A stretch of 49,590 bases of DNA. Source: DAIDJM01 sp964250215. GTDB taxonomy: Bacteria; Pseudomonadota; Alphaproteobacteria; Acetobacterales; Acetobacteraceae. This document shows positions 33,020 to 40,911 of the stretch, one piece after another (the stretch's first letter is position 1; the number at the start of each line of letters is the position of its first letter). The stretch lies in the NCBI GenBank assembly GCA_964250215.1, contig CAXUEX010000003.1:1-49590 (forward strand), in the 5' to 3' direction. The position numbers and the translations under genes were made by a program. Under the pieces are notes generated by a model. The model had not been told where the DNA came from. It made no database searches and saw only the letters and a program-made list of their open reading frames with translations.

Positions 33020-36000
33020 ATGGGCGCGCGGATGCGCGAATTCGATTGGCGCGCCACGCCGCTAGGTGCACCCGCCGATTGGCCGCTGGGGCTGAAGGCG
33101 GCCGTGCAGATCATGCTCACCTCCCGCTTCGCGATGTGGATGGCTTGGGGGGAAGCGCTCACATTCTTTTGCAACGACGCGTATCTGCCCACCACAGGAT
33201 TGAAGCGCGACTGGGTGCTGGGCGCGCGATCCGACCTTGTGTGGGCGGAAATCTGGGCGGATATCGGCCCCAGGATCGCGCGCGTGCGGCAAGCCGGGGA
33301 AGCGACCTGGGACGAGGCGCTGCTGCTGTATCTGGAGCGCAGCGGTTTCGCGGAAGAAACGTATCATACGTTTTCGTATTCGCCGCTGGCGGACGATTCC
33401 GGGGCCATTGCCGGCATGTTGTGTGTTGTGGCGGAAGTGACCGAGCGTGTAATCGGCGAACGCCAGCTCGCGCTGCTGCGGGATCTGGGCGCCCGGCTCG
33501 CCTCCGCGCCGACGCGCGCCGAGGCGATGGCGGCGTTCGAGCAGAGTTTGCAAGCTTTGCCGCAGGACATTCCGTTCGCACTCGCGTATCTGCGGCACGA
33601 GGCGGGCCATGCCGAGCTTGCGGCGGTGCACGGATTGGATCGCGGCGCGGCATGGCTGGCGCCACGGGTCGATCCGGCAGATGCGGCCTCGCCCTGGCCG
33701 TTCGGCGCGGTGCTGGCTTCCGGGGCGCAGGTGGTCGCGTTCGAGGCGCCGCCCGGCAGTTTCACGCTGCGGTTCTGGCAATCGCCACCGCGACAGGCGA
33801 TCGTGGTGCCGATCGTCGGCGCCGAAGGGGGCACGCCGGTCGGCTTTCTCGTCGCCGGCCTCAATCCGCATCGCAACTTCGAGAGCGGCTATCGCGGATT
33901 CGTCGGGCTGCTGGCCGGTCAGCTCGCCGCCGCGATCGCGCGGGCCGACGAATACGAGCGCGAGCGCGCCCGGGCCGAGGCGCTGGCCGAAATCGATCGC
34001 GCGAAGACAGCGTTTTTTTCGAATGTCAGCCACGAGTTCCGCACGCCGCTGACTCTGATGCTAGGGCCGCTGGAAGATGCGTTAGCCGACCGCGCTTCGC
34101 TGCCGGCGGCGCAGGCGGAGCGCGTGGAACTGGCGCAGCGCAACGGCATGCGGCTGCTGCGTCTGGTCAACGCGCTGCTCGATTTCTCGCGCATCGAGGC
34201 CGGACGGATGCAGGCGAACTATCGGCCGGTGGATCTGAGCCGGCTGACCGCCGAACTTGCTTCCACCTTCCGTTCCGCCTGCGATCGCGCGGGCCTGACA
34301 CTGACCGTCGATTGCCCGGAAATGTCGCAGGACGTGTTCGTGGATGCGGAGATGTGGGAGCGGATCGTTCTCAACCTGCTCTCCAATGCATTCAAGTTCA
34401 CGCTGCAGGGCGGCATTTGCGTGGCGCTGCGCGAGCACGGGACGACGGTAGAGCTGGAAGTGCGGGATACCGGCGTGGGCATTCCGGAATCGGAATTGCC
34501 GCATTTGTTCGAGCGCTTTCACCGCGTGGAGGGTGCGCGCGGGCGCAGTTTCGAGGGTTCCGGCATCGGCCTGGCGCTGGTGCACGATCTGGTGCGCCTG
34601 CAAGGCGGCGAGGTGGACGTGGAAAGCCAGGAAGGCCGTTTCACGAGTTTCCGCGTGCAGTTGCCACTGGGGCGCGCGCACCTGCCGGCCGATCGGGTGG
34701 GCACGGCGCAGGCTGCCGCCGCGAACCCGGCGCTGGCGCACGCCTTTGCCGACGAAGCGCTGCGCTGGCTGCCGGATGACGCGGCCGTTGTGCCGCAGGT
34801 GATTCGCGATGCCGGCGCCGGGGCTGCGGCGGCATCCGCATCCGGGCGACTGCGCGAGGTGTTGCTGGCCGACGACAATGCCGATCTGCGCGATTATGTG
34901 GGGCGATTGTTGCAGGACCGTGGCTATGCGGTGCGGGCGGTGGCGGACGGGGCGGCTGCGCTGGCTGCCGCCCGCGAGCGTCGGCCCGACTTGATACTGA
35001 CCGATGTGATGATGCCGCTTCTGGACGGTTTCGGCCTGCTCGCCGCGATTCGCGCCGATGCGGCGCTGGCCGACATTCCCGTGCTGATGTTGTCGGCCCG
35101 CGCGGGAGAGGAAGCGCAGGTGGAGGGCTTGGGGGCGGGTGCCGACGACTACCTGGCCAAGCCGTTTTCGGCGCGGGAATTGCTGGCTCGGGTGGCGGCC
35201 AATCTCGACATGGCGCGCACACGGCGCGAGGCGGCGGAAGCGCTGCGGCTGGCGAATGCGTCGCTGGAGCAGCGCGTGGCCGATGCGGTGGCCGAGCGGG
35301 AAGCGGCGCTGACGCGGCTGGCCGAAGCGCAAAAAATGGAAATGCTCGGCCAGTTGACCGGCGGCGTGGCACATGATTTCAACAATTTGCTGACGCCGAT
35401 CATGGGCTCGCTGGATCTGTTGCGGCAGCGCCACGAAGATGCGGGCAGCCAGCGTCTGCTCGGCGGCGCGCAGCAATCCGCGGAACGCGCCCGCGCGCTG
35501 ATCGGCCGGCTGCTGACGTTTGCCCGCAAGCAAAGCCTGGCGCCGCGGCCATTCGATGCGGCCGCCCTTGTGAGCGGCCTGCGCGAGCTCATCGAGCGCA
35601 GTCTGGGCCAGGCTTTTCAGCTTCATCTGGAGGTGGCGCCGGGACTGCCGGCGGCGATGGCCGATCCCAATCAGATGGAACTGGCGCTGCTCAACCTGGC
35701 GGTGAACGGCCGCGACGCGATGCAGGACGCTGGACGGCACGATGGACAGCTGACCATCGAGGTGCGCGAGGACCGCACGCCGCCGCCAACGCTGGGTTTG
35801 CCGCAGGCCGCCTATATCCGGTTTGCGGTTACGGATAGTGGCATCGGCATGGATGCGGCCACGCTGAAGCGGGCGGTGGAACCGTTCTTTTCGACGAAGG
35901 CGGTGGGCCGGGGCACCGGTCTGGGGCTCGCCACGGTGCACGGACTGGCGCTGCAATCCGGCGGTGCGCTGCACCTGGAGAGCGAGCCCGGGACGGGCAC

Positions 36001-36457
36001 CACCGCCTCGATCTGGTTGCCGGTGACGGCCGAGCAGCCGGCGGCGATGCGGGACGCGCCGCCGGTGGCCGATCCCGTGAAGCTGCGCGTGCGGCTGCTG
36101 GTGGTGGATGACGAGCCGCTGGTGCGTTCGACCACGGCCGCGCTGCTGGAAGAACTAGGTTATGACGTGGTGGAAGCCGCATCGGCCGCCGCGGCGCTGG
36201 AAGCCGTGCGTGGCGGGCTGCTGCCGGCTTTGGTGATCACCGACCACATGATGCCGGGCATGACCGGCGCGCAGCTTGCGATCGCGTTGCGCGGGCACCT
36301 GCCGGGCGTGCCGGTGCTGATGATCACGGGCTTCGCCGACCTGCGGCCCGAGGATGCGGCCGGGCTGGAAGTGCTGACCAAGCCTTTCACCTTCGCCGAA
36401 CTCCGCGCGCGGATCGTCAAGCTCATGGCCCCGGCGGCGGAAGTGCAGATCGCCTGA
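33020..36457 (+). CDS. Hybrid sensor kinase with two kinase modules and two receivers
   Basis: A 1145-residue cytosolic signalling protein with no membrane helix. Order: PAS-like sensor (about 5-140, FDWRATPLGAPADWPLGLK), GAF-like domain (about 150-310), first kinase (FFSNVSHEFRTPLTL, His 338, with N box and GIGLALVHDL), receiver 1 (VLLADDNADLR; Asp 662 in LTDVMMPLLDG), coiled linker (700-760), second kinase (VAHDFNNLLTPI, His 785; GTGLGLATVHGL) and receiver 2 (LLVVDDEPLVR; Asp 1075 in VITDHMMPG). No DNA-binding output is present. ATG 33020 is the only normal start, though homologous-looking residues (SPELSFLAGGGA) continue upstream in frame with only CTG available. It lies between ntrX and the aminotransferase. 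Confidence 0.9.
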   Translation: MGARMREFDWRATPLGAPADWPLGLKAAVQIMLTSRFAMWMAWGEALTFFCNDAYLPTTGLKRDWVLGARSDLVWAEIWADIGPRIARVRQAGEATWDEALLLYLERSGFAEETYHTFSYSPLADDSGAIAGMLCVVAEVTERVIGERQLALLRDLGARLASAPTRAEAMAAFEQSLQALPQDIPFALAYLRHEAGHAELAAVHGLDRGAAWLAPRVDPADAASPWPFGAVLASGAQVVAFEAPPGSFTLRFWQSPPRQAIVVPIVGAEGGTPVGFLVAGLNPHRNFESGYRGFVGLLAGQLAAAIARADEYERERARAEALAEIDRAKTAFFSNVSHEFRTPLTLMLGPLEDALADRASLPAAQAERVELAQRNGMRLLRLVNALLDFSRIEAGRMQANYRPVDLSRLTAELASTFRSACDRAGLTLTVDCPEMSQDVFVDAEMWERIVLNLLSNAFKFTLQGGICVALREHGTTVELEVRDTGVGIPESELPHLFERFHRVEGARGRSFEGSGIGLALVHDLVRLQGGEVDVESQEGRFTSFRVQLPLGRAHLPADRVGTAQAAAANPALAHAFADEALRWLPDDAAVVPQVIRDAGAGAAAASASGRLREVLLADDNADLRDYVGRLLQDRGYAVRAVADGAAALAAARERRPDLILTDVMMPLLDGFGLLAAIRADAALADIPVLMLSARAGEEAQVEGLGAGADDYLAKPFSARELLARVAANLDMARTRREAAEALRLANASLEQRVADAVAEREAALTRLAEAQKMEMLGQLTGGVAHDFNNLLTPIMGSLDLLRQRHEDAGSQRLLGGAQQSAERARALIGRLLTFARKQSLAPRPFDAAALVSGLRELIERSLGQAFQLHLEVAPGLPAAMADPNQMELALLNLAVNGRDAMQDAGRHDGQLTIEVREDRTPPPTLGLPQAAYIRFAVTDSGIGMDAATLKRAVEPFFSTKAVGRGTGLGLATVHGLALQSGGALHLESEPGTGTTASIWLPVTAEQPAAMRDAPPVADPVKLRVRLLVVDDEPLVRSTTAALLEELGYDVVEAASAAAALEAVRGGLLPALVITDHMMPGMTGAQLAIALRGHLPGVPVLMITGFADLRPEDAAGLEVLTKPFTFAELRARIVKLMAPAAEVQIA

Positions 36458-36500
36458 CGGGTGGCTTTGCGCATTCTGACGGCGGCTCTATCACCGCCGG

Positions 36501-37364
36501 ATGAGCCGCATCGCCTATGTGAACGGCAGCTACCGCCCGCTCGCCGAAGCCGCCGTGCATGTGGAGGATCGCGGCTTTCAGTTCGCCGATGGCGTGTACG
36601 AGGTGGTGTTCCTCAATCGCGGCCGGCTGATCGATACGGAACTGCATCTGGCGCGGCTGGATCGCAGCCTGCGGGAACTTGGCATGGCGGCGCCGATGCC
36701 GCGGCCCGCGCTGCTGGCCGTGCTGCGCGAGGTGGTGCGGCGCAACCGCCTGCCGCATGGGCTGCTGTATATCCAGATCACGCGCGGCAGCGCACCGCGG
36801 CAGCATTTTTTCCCGGGCCCGGAAGCTGCCGCCACGCTGGTGGTGACGCTGCGCCGCGCACCGCCCGTGCCGGAAAGCCTGGACGGGTGGTGCGGCACGG
36901 CGATCACCGCGCCGGACACGCGATGGGCGCGCTGCGACATCAAATCGGTGGCCCTGCTGCCGAACGTGCTGGCCAAGCAGGCGGCGCGGGAAGCCGGGGC
37001 GACGGAAGCGATCCTGGTGGCGGCCGACGGGCTGGTTACCGAGGGCGCTTCCACGACGGTTTGGATCGTCGATGCCGCCGGGACGCTGCGCACCCGGCCG
37101 CTGAGCCAGGCGATCCTGCCCGGCTGCACGCGCGCCGCGCTCATCGAGGAGATGGCGGGTTGCGGCATCGCGTTCGAGGAGCGCCCGTTCACGCTGGCCG
37201 AGCTGCGTGGTGCGCGTGAGGTTTTCCTGAGTGCCGCCAGCAGTTTCGTAAAGCCTATGCTGGCGGTTGATGGCGCAACGATCGGCGGCGGCGTGCCTGG
37301 CCCGGTAGCGCAAATTCTGTTCGCGCGTTTCCGCCGGCGTGCCATCGGTGGGCGTAATGATTGA
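36501..37364 (+). CDS. D-amino acid aminotransferase (fold type IV)
   Basis: A 287-residue PLP enzyme of the branched-chain/D-alanine aminotransferase family. Motifs: YVNGSYRPLAEAAVHVEDRGFQFADGVYEV at the N-terminus, YIQITRGSAPRQH, the lysine segment RCDIKSVALLPNVLAKQAA (Lys would bind PLP) and TEGASTTVWIV. RGFQFADGVYEV and the Arg-rich RGSAPRQH region are more like D-alanine aminotransferase than IlvE, so exchange of D-Ala/D-Glu with 2-oxo acids for cell-wall use is likely. It starts 43 nt after the hybrid kinase gene, with a short GGCGG/CCGCC inverted repeat between. Confidence 0.85.
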   Translation: MSRIAYVNGSYRPLAEAAVHVEDRGFQFADGVYEVVFLNRGRLIDTELHLARLDRSLRELGMAAPMPRPALLAVLREVVRRNRLPHGLLYIQITRGSAPRQHFFPGPEAAATLVVTLRRAPPVPESLDGWCGTAITAPDTRWARCDIKSVALLPNVLAKQAAREAGATEAILVAADGLVTEGASTTVWIVDAAGTLRTRPLSQAILPGCTRAALIEEMAGCGIAFEERPFTLAELRGAREVFLSAASSFVKPMLAVDGATIGGGVPGPVAQILFARFRRRAIGGRND

Positions 37365-37464
37365 ACCTGGCTGCCCGGCTGCCCATTGTATCCGGTGGCG
37401 TTCGGCGTAAACTGCGGTAGCCCGGTTGCGCTGGCCGGGGCAAGAAACTTGTGGATCAACTCGC

Positions 37465-37487
37465 TGCCGGCAAATTTTCGTCCGGCA
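37465..37487 (+). promoter_or_regulatory. Inverted repeat in the hfq leader
   Basis: TGCCGG (37465-37470) and CCGGCA (37482-37487) form a 6-bp stem around an AT-rich 11-nt loop, just before the AAGGGG ribosome site of hfq. It may be a promoter feature or a leader hairpin; weak evidence. Confidence 0.25.
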
Positions 37488-37504
37488 CAACAAGGGGAAA
37501 ACCC

Positions 37505-37777
37505 ATGGCAACCGAGAAGCCGCAGAATGTGCAGGATGTGTTTCTCAATCACGTCCGCAAAACGAAAACCCCGGTCACCGTGTTCCTGGTGAACGGCGTG
37601 AAGCTGCAAGGCATCATCACCTGGTTCGACAATTTCTCGGTGCTGCTGCGGCGCGACGGGCATACCCAGCTTGTGTACAAGCACGCCATCAGCACGGTGA
37701 TGCCGGGGGCGCCGATCCAGCTTTTCGATGCGGCGAAGGGCGAGGCCGGGAGTGAGCACGCTGAACCCGAAGGCTGA
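37505..37777 (+). CDS. hfq: RNA chaperone Hfq
   Basis: A 90-residue Sm-like protein that forms a hexameric ring and pairs small RNAs with mRNAs. Sm1 reads QDVFLNHVRKTKTPVTVFLVNGVKLQG and Sm2 the YKHAIST signature, with the conserved Gln at residue 8-9 region, Phe and the RR rim motif (LLRRDGH). ATG 37505 has an AAGGGG ribosome site; a longer in-frame form from 37451 would add non-conserved residues. The 3' end overlaps hflX by 26 nt. The hfq-hflX order is widely conserved. Confidence 0.96.
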   Translation: MATEKPQNVQDVFLNHVRKTKTPVTVFLVNGVKLQGIITWFDNFSVLLRRDGHTQLVYKHAISTVMPGAPIQLFDAAKGEAGSEHAEPEG

Positions 37778-39053
37778 GAACGGCACCGCGTCCGGCACGG
37801 AAGCCACCCGGGCGGCGGTGCTGCTGCCCTGGGAGCGGACCGGGGGTGCGGCGCCGCGCGCGGCGGAGGCGCGGCTGGCGGAAGCGGTGGGGCTCGCCGC
37901 CTCGATCGGGCTGGTGGTGGTGCATACGGCGATCCTGCCGCTGCGGGCGCGCCGGCCGGCGACGTTGCTGGGGCCGGGCCAGGTGGAGAGCGAGCACGCG
38001 GCGCTGCGCGAAGCCGGCGTGGAGGTGGCCGTGATCGATGCCGGCCTCAGCCCGGTGCAGCAGCGCAATCTGGAACGCCTGTGGCAATGCAAGGTGATCG
38101 ACCGCACGGGGTTGATCCTGGACATTTTCGGCGAGCGCGCGGCGACCCGGGAAGGCACGCTGCAGGTGGAGCTGGCGCATCTGGATTATCAGCGCTCGCG
38201 GCTGGTGCGTTCGTGGACGCATCTGGAACGTCAGCGCGGCGGTTTCGGCTTTCTGGGCGGCCCGGGCGAAACTCAGATCGAGGCGGACCGAAGGCTGATC
38301 ACCGACCGCATCGCGCGGTTGCGCCGGGAGCTGGCGCAGGTGCGGCGGACGCGCGGCCTGCACCGGGAAGCGCGCCGGCGCGTGCCGTTTCCGGTGGTGG
38401 CGCTGGTGGGCTACACGAACGCCGGCAAATCGACGCTGTTCAACGCGCTCACCGGCGCGGAGGTGGCGGCGCGGGACCAGCTTTTTGCGACGTTGGATCC
38501 CACCATGCGCGGGCTTACGCTGCCTTCCGGCCGGCGCGCGATCGTATCGGACACGGTAGGTTTCATCAGCGAACTGCCGACGCAGCTTGTGGCCGCGTTC
38601 CGTGCGACGCTGGAGGAGGTGGCGCAGGCCGATCTGATTCTGCACGTGCGCGATGCCGCGCATCCCGACAGCGATGCGCAGGCGCGGGACGTGATGGCCG
38701 TGCTGGCCGCGATGCAGGCGGAGGGCACGCTGGATGCGGACTGGCCCGATCGCACGCTGGAAGTTTTGAACAAGGCCGATCTGATGGGCGGCGTTGCCGG
38801 GATTGCCGCGCGCCGAGGCGAAGTTGCGGTTTCCGCCATCACCGGCGAGGGTTTGCCGGCGCTGCGCGAGGCTCTCGACGCGCGCATTGCCACGGGCATG
38901 GAGCAGGCCGAATACGATATTCCGCACGAGCACGGATCGCGTCTGGCTTGGCTGTACGAACACGGCGAGGTGCTGGGGCGGCACGACGACGAGCGTGCCG
39001 CCCATGTCACGGTGCGGTTGCTGCCGGCCGACAGGGCGCGATTCGAAGCGTAA
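37752..39053 (+). CDS. hflX: Ribosome-splitting GTPase HflX
   Basis: A 433-residue GTPase that rescues or splits stalled ribosomes under stress. The N-terminal HflX domain contains PATLLGPGQVE, VIDRTGLILDIFGERA and the helical GGFGFLGGPGETQIEADRR linker. The G domain has G1 GYTNAGKST, G3 DTVGF and G4 NKAD. The start GTG 37752 lies within the hfq end and has a GA-rich ribosome site; an upstream in-frame codon at 37728 is less likely. The stop TAA directly abuts the stop of the converging hydrolase gene. mazG, which often follows, is not present. Confidence 0.95.
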   Translation: MSTLNPKAENGTASGTEATRAAVLLPWERTGGAAPRAAEARLAEAVGLAASIGLVVVHTAILPLRARRPATLLGPGQVESEHAALREAGVEVAVIDAGLSPVQQRNLERLWQCKVIDRTGLILDIFGERAATREGTLQVELAHLDYQRSRLVRSWTHLERQRGGFGFLGGPGETQIEADRRLITDRIARLRRELAQVRRTRGLHREARRRVPFPVVALVGYTNAGKSTLFNALTGAEVAARDQLFATLDPTMRGLTLPSGRRAIVSDTVGFISELPTQLVAAFRATLEEVAQADLILHVRDAAHPDSDAQARDVMAVLAAMQAEGTLDADWPDRTLEVLNKADLMGGVAGIAARRGEVAVSAITGEGLPALREALDARIATGMEQAEYDIPHEHGSRLAWLYEHGEVLGRHDDERAAHVTVRLLPADRARFEA

Positions 39054-40745
39054 CTATTTGCCAGGGTGCCCGGGCGAAAGGCCTTCGTGATAGAGCGCAT
39101 ACAGGATCGATTGCGCCACGACGGGCGGGGCGCCGCCGCCGCTGTTTCGGGTGTTCGCCAGCACCACCACACCGATATTGGCGCTGGGAATGAAGGTGAC
39201 GAACGATGCGAAGCCGGGCACGCCGCCATCCTTGGAAATGACTTCGGGGTTGCCAGGCTGGATGCTCCACCCCAGGCCGGTCTCCAAGCCGGTGCAGCCC
39301 GATAGCGAAGGGTTGCCGGAGACGCAGGCATACGGCGTCTCCGCGATTTGGAACCCGGCGGTAATTGCCGGGGGTACGGCGATGCCGCCGATGCTGGTGT
39401 TGCCGAGCGCCGCGGCGGTGAATGCCGCCAGATCGCCGGAAGAGGAACTCAGCGCGCTCGATGCGCCCCAGATCGGGATCACGCTGGTGATAGGCGGGCT
39501 GATGCCGATCGAGACGGTGACGGGTGGCACGTAGCCGGCGCCGCCATCGGTGATTTCGACGTAATCGACGGCACCGTTGTCCAGATGCGCGATCGCGGTT
39601 GCGTCGCGGCCGCCGCTGAGCCGGCCGCCCTTGAACGCGACGGTGGGTGTGGAGGTGAAGTTGCCGCCATTCCCCACTTCCACCCCCACCACCTGGCCAT
39701 TGGCGATGATGGCTTGCCCGGCGCCCGCGCTGCCGCCGCCGCGGAAGAAGACTTTCGCCGGAGCGACGTAGCCGGTGCCCGCATTGGTCACCTGAATTCC
39801 GGAAAGCGAGCCTTTGGCCGAAAGCACCGCGATGGCCTGCGCGCCGGTGCCGTTGCCGCCGGAGATTGCGACCGCCGGGGCGGTTGTGTAGCCGGAACCT
39901 GGATCCGACAGCTTCACCGAAACGACGCCGCCGGCTTTCACCGCCGCCTGGCCCACCGCCGTGGTATAGCCCGCAGCTTCCAGCGGCTGATCCTTGCCGG
40001 GAACTACAAGGAACGTGTGGTTCATGCCGAGCGGCGTTGTGATCTGCGTCGCCACCAGGTTCGCCCAGTTTTCGAATGCGGAATTATCCAGCGGTTGACC
40101 GGGCGTGGCACCCAGAAGCAAGCCGGTCAGCCCCATTGCGGCATCGGAATAGATGTAGCTTTGCGGGGGCGGCGCACCGGTTTGGTAGGTTTGAAAGAAG
40201 GTGGCGAAATCGGCCGCGGTATAAACGGTGATCGGTTGCGGACCGCTGCCCGGCACGCAGCCGGTCTGCGGCGGGGTTTCGTGGCCTTTGCATTTCGACG
40301 GCACGAACGGAAAGCCGCCGGTGAAATCCGCCAGCTGTTCCAGCGTGACGGCGGCGGAATTGGGCGGCAGCGTGCCGAGCACGGCGCCGTAGCTGGAGAG
40401 CGGCTGGTTCAGCGAGATTGTGCCGGCGTTCACCGCCTGGCCCAGCAGATTGCTGGTGAACGGCTTTGTGACCGAGGCGATCAGGAACAGCGTGTTCTGG
40501 TCCGGCGGCGCACCGGAAACCGCGTCTTTCTCGCCGAACCCGGCGAGGTAGGGCGGCGCACCGCCGCCGATCACGGCCACGGTCAATCCGGCGGCCAGAC
40601 CGCGCTGGATCGCGTCGTTCGCGAACAGGCCGACGATGCTTTGGACCGTGGGGCCGCCGTGCGCCGGGGCGGCGCCCGCCAGCAGGGCCGTGGAAGCTGC
40701 CAGCGCCAATAGGCGGCCGGAGCGAAATGCGGGATGGGAAAGCAT
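39054..40745 (-). CDS. Exported beta-lactamase-fold serine hydrolase with inserted repeat domain
   Basis: A 563-residue protein with signal peptide (cleavage near AAPAHG, residue 30). The class C beta-lactamase/penicillin-binding fold is split in two. SVTK (S91, K94) and YSD (Y199-D201, standing where Y-x-N is usual) lie in the first part; KDGG (K505-G508) and GFASFVTFIPSANIGVVVLAN in the second. Between them, residues about 274-415 form four roughly 40-residue repeats with GSGYTTAPAV-type motifs, unlike any beta-lactamase part. Function could be esterase, peptidase or transpeptidase-like; not necessarily antibiotic resistance. The start ATG has an AGGAG site. Its stop abuts hflX. Confidence 0.82.
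   Translation of the reverse strand: MLSHPAFRSGRLLALAASTALLAGAAPAHGGPTVQSIVGLFANDAIQRGLAAGLTVAVIGGGAPPYLAGFGEKDAVSGAPPDQNTLFLIASVTKPFTSNLLGQAVNAGTISLNQPLSSYGAVLGTLPPNSAAVTLEQLADFTGGFPFVPSKCKGHETPPQTGCVPGSGPQPITVYTAADFATFFQTYQTGAPPPQSYIYSDAAMGLTGLLLGATPGQPLDNSAFENWANLVATQITTPLGMNHTFLVVPGKDQPLEAAGYTTAVGQAAVKAGGVVSVKLSDPGSGYTTAPAVAISGGNGTGAQAIAVLSAKGSLSGIQVTNAGTGYVAPAKVFFRGGGSAGAGQAIIANGQVVGVEVGNGGNFTSTPTVAFKGGRLSGGRDATAIAHLDNGAVDYVEITDGGAGYVPPVTVSIGISPPITSVIPIWGASSALSSSSGDLAAFTAAALGNTSIGGIAVPPAITAGFQIAETPYACVSGNPSLSGCTGLETGLGWSIQPGNPEVISKDGGVPGFASFVTFIPSANIGVVVLANTRNSGGGAPPVVAQSILYALYHEGLSPGHPGK
39501..39926 (-). repeat. GxGY-x-x-xP repeat block inside the hydrolase gene
   Basis: Encodes residues about 274-415. 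Repeat cores are GSGYTTAPAV (283), GTGYVAPAKV (323), GNFTSTPTV (361) and GAGYVPPVTV (402), spaced about 40 residues, each followed by a Gly-rich turn. Similar repeats occur in large secreted or phage-tail-like proteins as beta-rich modules. At DNA level the copies are diverged. Confidence 0.75.
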
Positions 40746-40911
40746 GATGAAAACTCCTGCGGCGTGAACCCCGGCGTGGCAGCCGGGACCGGTGGACAAT
40801 CTAGCCTCGAAGGCCGGTTCGTAACAAGGTGGGCGCTGCGGCGGCCGCCCCGGATTTGACTGGCCGGCGGCAGGCGCGCAGAGTTGTTCCACTCCAGGTT
40901 GGAACTGTTTC

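Noticed and set aside
39501..39926. CRISPR or simple tandem repeat in the hydrolase gene
   Set aside because: The repeats are diverged at DNA level and make sense only as protein modules.
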